In this document: positions 1 to 9,221 of the stretch, one piece after another
Layout: each line of letters starts with the position of its first letter
Numbering within the stretch: the stretch's first letter is position 1
Assembly: GCF_001316005.1 (NCBI RefSeq)
Contig: NZ_BBBJ01000001.1
Location: 266,842-330,841, forward strand
Length of the DNA: 64,000 bases
DNA from: Vulcanisaeta distributa JCM 11217
GTDB lineage: Archaea > Thermoproteota > Thermoprotei > Thermoproteales > Thermocladiaceae
Direction: 5' to 3'
Notes under the pieces: model-generated
Seen by the model: only the letters and a program-made list of their open reading frames with translations
What the model was told of the DNA's origin: nothing
The model's database searches: none
Program-made: the position numbers and the translations under genes

Positions 1-50
1 TTTTCTTCTGTAGAAATCCTTAAAAAATCCCCCCCTGAATCGACAATGAC

Positions 51-254
51 GTGCCTAGGGAGATATTCCTTGTGGAGTTATGGCGGAGGTATGCAGACGC
101 TGCGGAGGAGATCAGGGTTAAGAGGTATCCTGATTATGTGAAGTTGAAGGCTAGACTTAAGCATTACCTATACACAATTAGGGTTCCTCCTGATGTCGCT
201 GATCAATTAATTAAGGAGTATAAGTCAAAGAACAAGACTGTTAATGAGTATTAA
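51..254 (+). CDS. rpl38e: 50S ribosomal protein L38e
   Basis: A 67-residue protein of the large ribosomal subunit. The sequence begins MPREI, has a basic middle (EIRVKRYPDYVKLKAR) and the family hallmark YLYTIRV followed by a short helix, matching archaeal and eukaryotic L38e in length and order. The start is a GTG. An A/T-rich TATA-like stretch at about 18-27 lies near -26 of it, so a leaderless transcript is likely. An ATG at 46 is out of frame and is ignored. It is followed by two small same-strand genes that may be cotranscribed. Family assignment is by recall of the L38e pattern. Confidence 0.82.
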   Translation: MPREIFLVELWRRYADAAEEIRVKRYPDYVKLKARLKHYLYTIRVPPDVADQLIKEYKSKNKTVNEY

Positions 255-372
255 TTCGGGCTCACCACTCATCAACGCTCAGTGCTCCAGACCCTAATCA
301 TTGGCTCATGCGATTATCGAGTATAATTACCAACTAATAAACCTTATTAAGGGGCTGGACTTCGCTGTCCCG

Positions 373-630
373 ATGTCGAGTGAAGAAATAATCAATAAGG
401 CCAGGGAATTAGTAATTAAGTTGAGGACTGCGGAGGAATTGATAAGAAGTGGGAAGCTTGACGATGGCGTTAAACTATTCAAGGAGGCCACGAAGGAGGC
501 TAAGGAGGCGAAGCTCTTCGATAATTACATAGCAATTATTAGGAAGGTCAGGAAACTAATTAATGAGGAGAGGGCAAGGCAGGCTAGGAAGTCGGTCCGC
601 GAAGCCAAGGCTGAGGAGGGCAAGGCATAA
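373..630 (+). CDS. Small helical hypothetical protein
   Basis: An unrecognised protein of about 85 residues, almost wholly predicted alpha-helical. It is rich in Lys, Glu, Ala and Arg and has a very basic C-terminal tail, which suggests a coiled-coil or nucleic-acid-associated protein. An open frame exists upstream from a TTG at 301, but the ATG at 373 is preferred because a TTATTAA element sits about 28 nt before it. Its neighbour at 676 has similar size and character. No function can be assigned. Confidence 0.55.
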   Translation: MSSEEIINKARELVIKLRTAEELIRSGKLDDGVKLFKEATKEAKEAKLFDNYIAIIRKVRKLINEERARQARKSVREAKAEEGKA

Positions 631-675
631 TTTTTAAATTAACCCGCAATAACGCACTACGGCTTGGTGGTAATA

Positions 676-978
676 ATGGCAATAACCTGCTCAAGGTGGG
701 AGAAACTAATTGAGAAGGCGGAGAGGGAGGGCAATAAGGAAAAGGCGCTGGAGTTTAGGGAGAAGTTCGTGGAATGCGTGGTGTACACGGCTCAGGAATT
801 AATAGCCAGGGGTAGGTCTAGGGACTTAGACGAGGCCGAGGAGTTGCTTAAATACGGTGAGGACGTTGGTAATAAGCTTGGCATTAATGAGCTTTTATTC
901 CACGTAAACCTACTCAGGAAGAGGATTGAGGAGAAGCGTGAGAGGAGGAGACCGAAGGAGACCGAGGCGAGGCAGTAA
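676..978 (+). CDS. Small helical hypothetical protein
   Basis: An unrecognised protein of about 100 residues, charged and helical, ending in an Arg/Glu-rich tail (EEKRERRRPKE). It contains two cysteines near the N-terminal half. A TTTTTAAAT box at about 630-638 suggests initiation near 661, so the ATG at 676 with GGTGG just before it is favoured over TTG 664 or GTG 667. It resembles the preceding gene in size and helical build and may be a diverged neighbour in the same transcription unit. No known domain recognised. Confidence 0.55.
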   Translation: MAITCSRWEKLIEKAEREGNKEKALEFREKFVECVVYTAQELIARGRSRDLDEAEELLKYGEDVGNKLGINELLFHVNLLRKRIEEKRERRRPKETEARQ

Positions 979-1146
979 TTTATAATCATGTCAGTTTTGG
1001 TTTCTCATTATTTATAGGGAATGCCATCTCCATGCTGCTGTTCATAGTGGGTGGTGTTTGGTTTATTTAGAATTGAAACTAAGTAGTTCCCTTAAAATAA
1101 ATTAACTGAAGACCCTTTTATTGAGTGTGTTAATCCTGTTAATTGC

Positions 1147-1584
1147 ATGTCAATACTAGATATAGAATTCACAGTGAGTAGGAAAGTAAACCCAGGCGAT
1201 CTGGAGAGAGTATGGCAGGTATTGAGCGATGTTAGGAACATGCCAAGGTATTGGAGGGGGGGCCATAGAGAGGTAGAAATATTGAGCAAGGACGGCAATA
1301 CGTACATGGTCAGGATAAGGTTCGCATTCCCAGGACCAGGTAATGAGGGTGTTGCCAGGATTGAGGTACATGATTTAGAGAAAATTGTGCTAATTAATTA
1401 CCTGAATGGACCGATAAGGGGCTACGTAAGGAATTACATAAGTGGGAATCAATTAATTAGTCAGTGGGACGTAAGGATATCTCCATTATTCTTAGTGATG
1501 AAGCCCTGGATAAGGAAGCACTTCATGAGTGGAACGATAAATGCATTAACGCGAATATTGAATGAAGTAACAAACATTAAATAA
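1147..1584 (+). CDS. SRPBCC/START-like ligand-binding protein
   Basis: A 145-residue protein resembling the SRPBCC (polyketide cyclase/dehydrase, START-like) fold: an N-terminal strand, then a helix containing ERVWQVLSDVRNMPRYW, followed by alternating strands and a long C-terminal helix. These proteins bind a hydrophobic ligand in a helix-grip pocket and the substrate is not predictable here. The WRGGHREV stretch contains one of the seven-G runs, and relatives usually have one residue fewer there. No signal peptide, so probably cytosolic. A TTTTATT element lies about 30 nt upstream of the ATG. The gene stands alone before tRNA-Arg. Confidence 0.6.
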   Translation: MSILDIEFTVSRKVNPGDLERVWQVLSDVRNMPRYWRGGHREVEILSKDGNTYMVRIRFAFPGPGNEGVARIEVHDLEKIVLINYLNGPIRGYVRNYISGNQLISQWDVRISPLFLVMKPWIRKHFMSGTINALTRILNEVTNIK

Positions 1585-1655
1585 TGGTCAGGGTGGAAAT
1601 TCCGTAAAACCAACGCAACATAAAAACTTAAAAGCCAAGAAAATAAATCATAACC

Positions 1656-1733
1656 GGCCCCCGTAGCTCAGCCAGGATAGAGCGGCGGCCTCCTAAGCCG
1701 TAGGTCGTGGGTTCGAATCCCACCGGGGGGGCC
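1656..1733 (+). tRNA. tRNA-Arg (anticodon CCT)
   Basis: The cloverleaf is visible: GTAGCTC D-arm start, anticodon arm GCGGC-CTCCTAA-GCCGT with anticodon CCT, T-arm GTGGG-TTCGAAT-CCCAC. It reads AGG, the dominant arginine codon in this window. The acceptor stem should pair GGCCCCG with CGGGGCC. The DNA instead shows five C on the 5' side (1658-1662) and seven G on the 3' side (1725-1731), so the stem is over-long by one and three bases. Probable discriminator G at 1734. No intron. Confidence 0.9.
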
Positions 1734-1838
1734 GCTAATTGTTTTTCATTATGGTATTGAATCATCGTTTATAATGTAATTATCTGCAATGCTGCACATA
1801 GGAATGCTTATCTGGGGGGCCTTCTTTATTGTTGATTA

Positions 1839-2623
1839 ATGGGTAAGTTGGATGGTAGGGTTTCTATAGTGACTGGGGGGGCTGGTAGTGGTATTGGTAG
1901 GGCTATTGCATTGTTATTTGCCAGTGAGGGTTCCAGGGTGGTCGTCGTTGATGTGAATGATGTTGGTGGTAGGGAGACTGTGGATATGATTAGGGGGGGT
2001 AATGGTGGTGATGCCATTTTTGTACATGCCGATGTTTCCAAGGCGTCTGATTGTGAAAATGCTGTTAGGGAGGCGGTAAAGCGATACGGTCAGTTGGACA
2101 TTTTGGTTAATAACGCTGGTATTGACTTACCTAGGCTAAGCCCTCGGTTGACTTCACTGAGGATGAGTTTGATAGGGTTATTAACGTGAATTTGAAGGGT
2201 GCGTGGCTCATGAGTAAGTATGCAGTACCTGAAATGCTGAGGCGTGGTAGGGGGGGTGTCATTGTTAACATAGCGTCGGTGGCTGGTATAAGACCACTAC
2301 CGCTGGCAATGCCCTACTCGGTGTCCAAGGCCGGTTTGATAATGCTCACGAAGAGTATGGCTGTGGAGTACGGCAGTAGGGGGGGCATTAGGGTTAACGC
2401 TGTGGCGCCTGGGTGGGTTAGTACGCCGATGGCTGTTAGGGCCGCGTCTGCCTATGGAACAACGTATGAGGAGTTTACAAAGCTATTCCTACAGAGAATA
2501 CCATTGGGTAGGTTTGCTGACCCAATGGAGATAGCCAGGGTTGTGCTGTTCCTCGCGTCTGACGATTCATCATACATGAATGGTGCCGTCGTAGTAGTTG
2601 ATGGTGCGATAACCCTAGCGTAA
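1839..2623 (+). CDS. Short-chain dehydrogenase/reductase (one frameshift)
   Basis: A classical SDR of about 260 residues that reduces or oxidises a carbonyl/alcohol with NAD(P). The Rossmann glycine motif appears at residues 12-20 as TGGAGSGIG, one Gly longer than the family TGxxxGIG because of a seven-G run. The NNAG motif and the catalytic pair S and YSVSK follow, and the C-terminus DGAITLA is typical. The frame breaks near 2137-2145, where CCC replaces an expected CCCC; restoring one base gives a continuous protein (VDFTEDEFDRVINVN). Closest family types are glucose 1-dehydrogenase or 3-oxoacyl-ACP reductase. The substrate cannot be fixed. Confidence 0.82.
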
Positions 2624-2719
2624 TGATTACTTAATAACATGTACCTATTAAAATTAATTTGTATTTTTGCCTAATCATGTTAGTAAGGTTTTTATATTCT
2701 GGAATAGAAAGTATTACGA

Positions 2720-3193
2720 ATGCCGACACAGGCATTATTTGCACCGGGATACTCCGTGGTTATTTACTACCCATACAATGGTAATTCGCCAAGGAAGAAG
2801 ATCCCTGAGGGTGTGAGAACCTTCGAGAGGAGGTATTACGACCTTGGCTCACTCCTTTGGTTCGTTGAGGCCTGGTACTGGGAACCCAGAAACGGCGACT
2901 TCTACCTTGAGAGAAGTAATGATATTCACCCCAAGGCACCCGCCATATACCTAATAATACCGCCTGGACAGGGAGTGGCGACTGATGGCGGTTCTGAGGA
3001 AGGTGGTGAGAGGAGACACTTCATTATTCTACCATTCATGCTAGCCCCAATACTATACCTATTAAGTCCCGTGATGATTAATGTCAACGTGAAGTTAGGT
3101 GATCACGCAATTACCTCCGGCAATAACGACGTAGTGGATCCCCCCCAGGCGGTGCCTGCCACGGTTAATTGGGCTGGATACGAAGTTAAGTAG
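2720..3193 (+). pseudogene. N-terminal part of a glutamic peptidase (G1/eqolisin-like), truncated
   Basis: Reads 157 residues from an ATG 26 nt after a strong TTTTATATT box. The first ~90 residues are unrecognised; residues ~102-122 form one hydrophobic membrane segment (FIILPFMLAPILYLLSP). The end, VPATVNWAGYE, is the typical entry into the G1 peptidase domain, whose NWAGY motif opens the catalytic beta-sandwich. A stop follows at once. Another frame continues with SAVIGNTWE and QWSVFSSPDPSW before stopping near 3310, consistent with decay. The missing C-terminal half matches the open frame at 7787 on the same strand, about 4.6 kb away. Confidence 0.6.
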
Positions 3194-3331
3194 CGCGGTC
3201 ATAGGCAATACGTGGGAGTTGCTACGATGTAGTGGTTTGGCTCAGTGGTCGGTCTTCTCGTCACCCGATCCGTCCTGGAAGGAGTCAGCACCAAGGGGGG
3301 GTTATTAAGCCCGGTCCCTATTAAGTGTTTA

Positions 3332-3380
3332 GTGATGATTAGTGACACGACTGAGCAGTGAGGAGCGAGGGCGTGACTGA
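3332..3380 (+). ncRNA. C/D box sRNA (2'-O-methylation guide)
   Basis: The four boxes occur in order with ideal archaeal spacing: C box GTGATGA (3332-3338), 12-nt guide, D' box CTGA (3351-3354), 3 nt, C' box GTGAGGA (3358-3364), 12-nt guide, D box CTGA (3377-3380). Equal 12-nt spacers are the hallmark of archaeal dual-guide sRNPs bound by L7Ae, Nop5 and fibrillarin. A TTATTAA box at 3302-3308 lies about 26 nt upstream, and AGTG/CACT flanks (3324-3327 and 3386-3389) could close a terminal stem. The D box directly abuts the stop codon of the convergent Nudix gene. Methylation targets were not assigned. Confidence 0.72.
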
Positions 3381-3856
3381 TCACGCACTCCTGACAAGCT
3401 CAAAGACCTGCCCACCAATGAGCCTCCAGTGGTCGAAGTCGAACCTAGCATAGACCTTTTTACCGTTCAGGACCTTTGGCAACCACATCACATCATCACC
3501 CACATGTTATCATAAGGAACCTCATTAACACTAAACCAAATGGGTTCAGCCTCATCAGACTCCCTAGGCACTCCATCAAAGTCCCTGGCAAGGAAAACAT
3601 GAACAAAGTGCACAGACTCCACCCTACCATCCTCATAATTCCAAAACTCAAGCAACCCCCCCATCCACTCCAGATTCTTCGGCATGATACCAACCTCCTC
3701 CCTACACTCCCTAACCGCGGCCGAGACCACGTCCTCACCCTCCTCCACCTTACCACCAATGCCATTGTAATAGCCAGCGCCAAGACCACGCTTCTTCCTT
3801 ATTAGAAGGACCTTACCATCCTTAACCACGTAAACCAGGGTCTCAATGAAGAGCAT
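3381..3856 (-). CDS. Nudix hydrolase, 8-oxo-dGTPase-like (one frameshift)
   Basis: A protein of about 158 residues that hydrolyses a nucleoside diphosphate linked to another moiety. The Nudix box is complete: Gly, EEGEDVVSAAVREC, then REEVGI, with preceding strands LVYVVKDGKVLLIRKKRG. The start is taken as the ATG at 3856 (MLFIETLVYVV), preceded by an AT-rich TATA-like region. The frame breaks near 3488 where GTGATG stands for an expected GTGGATG; beyond it the protein continues MWLPKVLNGKKVYARFDF to a stop at 3381. The general layout resembles MutT/8-oxo-dGTP diphosphatases; substrate is inferred only. Confidence 0.78.
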
Positions 3857-3918
3857 TGAGCAATAGTATATGAATAAAATTAAAGGGTATTCCCAATACG
3901 TAGTGCCGTGCATCACCA

Positions 3919-4982
3919 TCAACTATGCAAAACCTTAATAATGCCAGGCTCACCCTCCTTACCGCTAACCTCAAACCTCACGCCAAGCACTCTCTCGACT
4001 ATGTATATATTCGTTAGTGCGTGCAGGGTTATTTTAGAAACACCAACCACACCACCGCCGGCGAGGGCCATGTACGGTATAACCATGTCACCCATGTGCT
4101 CATCAAGCGCCATACCACTCCTCAAATTCTCGAGTAAATTCCTGGCTGCTTCCTCACCAACCACCTCCGCAGGCTTACCCCCCCTCTCACCAAGCGCGTC
4201 CGCACCCTTTATCAAGCCCTTACTTGACACGGCCCACAGGACAATGCCACTGCCAGGGCCTAGATGCGGGTCCCTGCCCTGCTCGTAAGTCTCCACTGCA
4301 ATGTCAATTGGAACCTTAACCCCCCCAGCCTTAACCAGGTACTCTCTGGCCGAGTTGGCCTGTCTATGAGCCACGTGGGCCGGCAACCTAACCGCGTGAG
4401 AAATACCCCCCCTGACCTCCCTCAAATCACCAAACTCAATAACCTCAACAGGCCTTAACTTACTCGGCTCCACCGTAAGCACAACCTCACCACCACCCTT
4501 GGGTAATGGCCTCGCCTAACCAACCTCACCTCCGCCTTAACACCGAATAAGCTCAGCATTGGAAGCATAACGAACCTCACGTAGTCAATTGGTGGTGACC
4601 AGGGCACGTCAGTTCCGCCGGTTATCGTAACCGTACTCCTACACGGAGCAAACACAAGTATTGGCAATATGGTCTGAATAACAAGCGTAACAGCACCTGC
4701 CGTGCCAATGTCAAACCTAAACTCACCACAGCCAATCCTCCCCCCCGGCCTAAACACAAGCTCTGTGGAACCCTTCACGGCACCTGTCACCTGGGCATTG
4801 GATATTTTAGCCGCGGCCAGAACACCAGTCAAATGCTGCTGCTGAAGCCCTGGATTACTCCTCTTGGCCCTAATGTTGTATATCCTAACCGGCCTACCCG
4901 TGATCGCCGACAGCGCTAATGCGGTCCTAAGTATCTGCCCACCACCCTCAAGCACCGAACCATCAATCTCCACAAGACTCAT
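3919..4982 (-). CDS. rtcA: RNA 3'-terminal phosphate cyclase (one frameshift)
   Basis: RtcA converts an RNA 3'-phosphate to a 2',3'-cyclic phosphate with ATP, through an enzyme-AMP intermediate. The N-terminal part carries [38 protein letters not shown] and [12 protein letters not shown]; the C-terminal part carries [11 protein letters not shown] and [14 protein letters not shown], all RtcA signatures. The frame breaks near 4500 where CCC replaces CCCC (restored: [18 protein letters not shown]). Doubled glycines at ERGGKPAE and VRGGISHA coincide with seven-G runs, where the family has single Gly. Start ATG 4982. Same strand as the Nudix gene 62 nt away, so possibly one unit. Confidence 0.9.
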
Positions 4983-5005
4983 CACGTGAACAACCAACAA
5001 GGACT

Positions 5006-5524
5006 TTAATACTTAACGCAATCACCATTAAGTCTCCTAAGCGAATCAACAACATCACCACCAACCACCCTAGCATCAACATAATCAACAAATACGGAGA
5101 AGACACAACAGAGAAGCTTAATGACTGCCGTAACTCCGTCCCTACCCACAGAGGATTTATCACCAGACTCAACGGCATCCCTCGTAAGGTGAAGTACGTA
5201 CTTATTAACATCCCTAATAATCCTCTGGGCATCATCATAACCAGGGCACTCCTTGACCCTGCGCCTAAACTCCCTGGCACTCCCGCGTTTTAGGTATGGT
5301 AGGTAGTAAATTACGTCTTTATACCTCCTGCCCCTGACAATCTTGAAGAACTGAATTAAACTACGGGAATGGGTGAGTATGGACTCAATGAGCGCCATCT
5401 CAATAACGCCCACGTACTCACTCGAATCACATGCAGTGCCTAGGTTCATCAATACCCTATACATGCTCAGTATCCTTTCATACTCACGGATAACCTCCAT
5501 TAGGTAGCTCCTAAGTGAGCTCAT
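5006..5524 (-). CDS. Conserved-looking hypothetical helical protein
   Basis: A 172-residue protein that I do not recognise. It is largely helical, with a segment of the form [14 protein letters not shown] (residues ~47-62) and later [10 protein letters not shown] (~112-121). A buried-helix pattern of this kind (E..L.H.R.L..FF, then N..V.HLT) suggests a four-helix bundle. It contains four cysteines and no membrane segment. Start ATG 5524. It lies 23 nt upstream of rtcA on the same strand, so cotranscription with RNA-end metabolism is possible but unproven. Confidence 0.5.
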   Translation of the reverse strand: MSSLRSYLMEVIREYERILSMYRVLMNLGTACDSSEYVGVIEMALIESILTHSRSLIQFFKIVRGRRYKDVIYYLPYLKRGSAREFRRRVKECPGYDDAQRIIRDVNKYVLHLTRDAVESGDKSSVGRDGVTAVIKLLCCVFSVFVDYVDARVVGGDVVDSLRRLNGDCVKY

Positions 5525-5602
5525 GTGATTAAGTACCTGGGACCAGTTATATTAATTTAATTCAAACCAAACATAGAAAAGCCCAATCGCAGTGGTGACT
5601 TG

Positions 5603-6050
5603 ATGGTTAACGAGGGTGAGGAGGCTCCCGACTTCGAATTGCAAAGCCACGATGGGGGGGAGGTAATAAAGCTATCGAATTACAGGGGGGGTAAGTGGGT
5701 GGTGCTCTACTTCTTCCCAAAGGCCTTCACCAGCGGCTGCACAAGGGAGACCCAGGAATTCGCCAGGCTCTGGATGAATTCGAGAAGCTGGGCGTGGTGG
5801 TCCTGGGCATAAGCACAGACTCCGTAAGCACCCAGAGAAGGTTTGCGGAGAAGTACGGCGTGAAATTCAAACTACTAAGCGACAGCGAGAAACGCGCATC
5901 ACAAGCATACGGCGTGCTAAGGCCAACAGGGACTGCGGAGAGGGTCACATTCATAATAAACCCGGAGGCAAGGTGGCCAAGGTAATTAGGAGGGTTAAGC
6001 CGGAGGAACACCCTGTAAGGACTCTTGAATTCCTGAGACAAAGTATGTAA
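5603..6050 (+). CDS. bcp: Peroxiredoxin, BCP/PrxQ type (two frameshifts)
   Basis: Thiol peroxidase of about 150 residues that reduces H2O2 and organic hydroperoxides in the cytosol. The thioredoxin-like core shows APDFELQ, WVVLYFFPKAFTSGCTRET with the peroxidatic Cys near residue 46, LGISTDS, FKLLSD and FIINPEGKV. No resolving Cys five residues later is seen, so it may act as a 1-Cys enzyme. A GGTGA Shine-Dalgarno-like element precedes ATG 5603. Frames break near 5772 and 5970, each a GGG read as GG. YRGGKWVV carries an extra Gly at a seven-G run relative to the family YRGKWVV. Confidence 0.85.
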
Positions 6051-6134
6051 AACAATGCAAGAATCAATAATATTTATTTCAATATAATTAAAAATAATAA
6101 TAAATAATATAAGAATAGATTATGATATAAAACA

Positions 6135-7699
6135 TTAATTATTAAAGTTTAATTTTGATAATGCCCTAGCTATTCTCCAAGCTCTCTCAACCTTGCCCTC
6201 GCTTACTGCCTCCTCATACATCCTTCTGAGTATATCACGTACCTTTATCGCAAGCTCTGGATGACTTAATACTTCACTTCCTTTTATATAGACGGCGAAT
6301 CTCTTGCCCCCCCTCCTGCCTAATTTAGCATTATAACCAGCTATTTGTAATCTTTCCCAAATTTCCATAGCATCTTTAAACTCTTTACGATAAGATATGA
6401 GTTCAATACTGCCTTTGGTAGTAATGTTTACTGTCATTTTAATGCCATTAATCACATTAATAGATGAATCACCCTTAGCCCTGCCCTTCATATTTGCTAA
6501 GATAATTAATCGTTTAAGTTTATTTGCATCTGGTAAAGCGCTTAGATATTCAATGATTATTTTAATCATAATATTACTAAACCATTTCTTAGCTATAGCA
6601 ATGGCCTTGGAGGTAGAAATCATTATCTCCTTTACAGTCTTTATGCTATATTCCTTAAAGCCGTAATTATACATCCTACCAATTATTGGCTTCCATAAAT
6701 TATACTTTCTATCACCTATCGTAAGTGCAATTGATTTGTTCTTAATTCTTATGCTACCATCACCGAGAATAGCAAATAATAAAAATATTAAAAATCGTCA
6801 TCACTAAACTTAATGGCTCTTTCAACTACCTCCTTTTTATTCTTAACACCATGATTCATGGTTGTTAGAACCCATGCGACACTAACATTATCGTCATTGA
6901 TACTTATACCACTTACATATATATGGACCTTACCTGGATAACTCAGTATCCAGATTATTGCTTGCCAAAGATTGTGCGTATTCATTCTCGGATATCCAGC
7001 CCTATCTATGGTACCATCAGTTAAGAGCAAACCATATTCCATAGCATTTAATATAATATCATCAAATAATTTAGGAATGGTTATATGAATACCCTTAAGC
7101 TTAGTCAATGTCAACGCTATTGTCCTGCTTCCATTTGCCTTTCTACTTATCGTGATTGCTATATGCCTTGTATATAAATGAACTGCAAAGCTCTTATTTT
7201 CTTTATTCGGCTCTCCACTAACTAATATTCTTGCTTCGCCCCCCCTTATTAACTCATTTATTAATTGTTCAAGCTCATGTTTGCCTACTCTTAACCATCT
7301 TTTTCTTACACGTTTCAAAAGACCAAGCATTGATTCGGCTATCCTAACCATTGATTTCTTAGTTTCTATAATTACTTTAGTTAGATCTTTATTTGCTTCA
7401 TTACTATAATGATTACTACCTTTTTCGACAATACTCTGATTACCATTTTCACCTAACTTAAACTCTAGATTATTAATAAACTCGTCTAATGCAATTATAT
7501 ATCTATCAAATGGTGTTCTTGAATCACTTAACAAAATATCCCTATATTTTTCGACTTTGTTCAGAAATTCATTGATAAGTTTCAGGGCTTCTTTCCTAGT
7601 AATATTATCAACAAGTTCGCCAGGAATTAAACGTCGATTTCCTTTAACCTTTATACCCCCCCAATATATCTTATTCATTTCGGAAGCTAGCAGAACCAT
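6135..7699 (-). CDS. PaREP2b-like family protein (one frameshift)
   Basis: A protein of about 520 residues of the PaREP2b type, a Thermoproteales repeat family of unknown function. The N-terminal 300 residues align closely with the gene at 16987 (shared KxYWGGIKxKGNRRL-like start, ETTRKEALKLI pattern, SISINDDNVS). After a T-run break near 6788, the reading continues FLLFAILGDGSIRIK and LWKPIIGRMYNYGF. The GDG element within a helix recalls LAGLIDADG-like cores, which is inference. The gene is more A-rich than its neighbours, suggesting transfer. Start ATG 7699. Confidence 0.6.
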
Positions 7700-7786
7700 G
7701 GGATCTTCATAAGTTATTTTATCAGCATGAGTAATAAATTACTTACACTGCTTAGGTTGAAATAACTTAAGCTGGAAGTAAAAATA

Positions 7787-8260
7787 ATGCATGATAGTAA
7801 GAAACATTTTCTGTACGAATTTTACCCATCACCCTCCGTGGAGATAAGCAGGTTCACAGTCAGGCCTGGCGATGTGATATACGTGAACGTGACATACATA
7901 GGAGGTAATTCGTTCCAGGTAACCATTAAGGACCTAACAAGGAACGAGGCATACACAGTGACAGGTAGTGTAAGCGGCGCATTACTATCGTCCGCCGAGT
8001 GCATACTAGAGAGGCCTACCGTTAATGGCCAGTTAACGGCGCTGGCTAACTTCGGAACTGCGTACTTTGGGCAGGACTACACGGACGTAATGGGCACGTG
8101 CTACGCGACGGTGAGCGGTAGCACCGCCGCCTTCGGAACCTTCTCATCAACCGTAGAAATAGTGATGACTGCATACAACGGTAAGATCCTGGCACAACCA
8201 AGCTCATTAACCAGCGACGGATCAAGCTTCACAGTAACATACGTAAGCAGCGGTAAGTAA
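7787..8260 (+). pseudogene. C-terminal part of a glutamic peptidase (G1/eqolisin-like)
   Basis: The 157-residue frame is the back half of a G1 (eqolisin) peptidase domain: LYEFYPSPSVEI, PGDVIYVNVTY, then SSAECILERP and LANFGTAYF. The SAEWIxE-type motif normally carries the catalytic Glu; here its Trp is a Cys. The front half of the domain, including NWAGY and the catalytic Gln strand, is absent. The first residues (MHDSKKHF) do not look like the family and replace the expected lead-in. The NWAGY-containing front half lies at 2720-3193 on the same strand, so these may be two fragments of one disrupted gene. Confidence 0.62.
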
Positions 8261-8383
8261 GATAATAATTCCACCCTAAAAATCAAAATAATCAAATACC
8301 TATGAAATGCCTTAATACACGCGTTAACGCATGACAACTCCTTAAAATCATCAGTAAAGTCCTAATCCCCCCCAACAACCCAG

Positions 8384-8877
8384 TTATGGATTAAGCATTG
8401 GTTTCAACCTCTCCTTCAAACATTCCTCAAGCCTAATCCTTAACTTATTCCTGGCCTTTCTATCGCCTTGCTCCTCATCTCTTAATTTCTCGCATGTGAC
8501 CACGTATATCTTTAAACTATTAATCTTCTCACCCAGAACCTTCTTAACGAATTTCTCTCTACCCACGCATCAAGCCCAACCCATTTACCACTATTGGCGC
8601 AGATTTCCTCGAGGTAATGCATTAGGAACTTAACAACGCCCTCGGAACCACCTATATGAACTGAGCAATGCTCCTTCAATAACCTACGGGCTACATCATT
8701 AGCTTCACCAACGTAATAAACCCCCCCGGAGTCATCAAAGAAGACGTAAGCACCAGCCCCCCCATGAACATCAATGCTCCCACAATTATAGATACCAAAC
8801 ACGCAATCACCAGCAGAAACACCAATAATATTCAAGCAACCCCTAATGACCCGTTCAATATCACCAACCTGAACCAT
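8384..8877 (-). CDS. GIY-YIG nuclease-like protein (one frameshift)
   Basis: A protein of about 164 residues with a GIY-YIG-type nuclease domain. The core reads AYVFFDDSGGVYYVGEA followed by DVARRLLKEH, giving the two tyrosine strands and the following Arg helix; the C-terminus ECLKERLKPMLNP matches the closing E..L....P.LN element carrying the metal-binding Glu. The frame breaks near 8555 (GTAGAGAGAAATTC); either one base inserted or two removed joins the halves. GGV contains a seven-G run. It lies immediately before an McrBC-like restriction pair and may be part of the same accessory region. Confidence 0.62.
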
Positions 8878-9221
8878 TAATAATCCTTGGTATTTACCAT
8901 CTTTACTTATTTAGATTAACTGCCTTAAGCATGGGCATTGCTAAGGGTCTTGATCATGAGTATTCCCTACCAATAACCAACACTACATCAAATCCACACC
9001 AACACATAAACCACACCTAACAATCAACGATCAACAACTCTAATGCCTCGCTGGGATTCATAATTCCGAAATTCTCTAAAGAGAATAGAAGGGTTGAGTA
9101 TTGCTCTACGTCTTTTGCTACGCTGATTTGATAACACGGATATGAGTAGGTGTTTATTTTTGTCTTGGTTTGATTTTGGGTTGAAAGTTAGTTTAATATA
9201 GTTGTTTGTGGTTGTTGGTTG
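8878..9221 (+). other. Intergenic region with one CRISPR-repeat-like palindrome
   Basis: A 344-nt stretch without a convincing gene. It contains a 16-bp palindrome ATTCTCT-AA-AGAGAAT (9071-9086) followed by AGAAGG, resembling the palindromic core and GAAAG end of some crenarchaeal CRISPR repeats, but present only once. A TTTAATATA box at 9192-9200 lies about 26 nt before the ATG at 9222 and probably drives the restriction operon. Confidence 0.4.
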
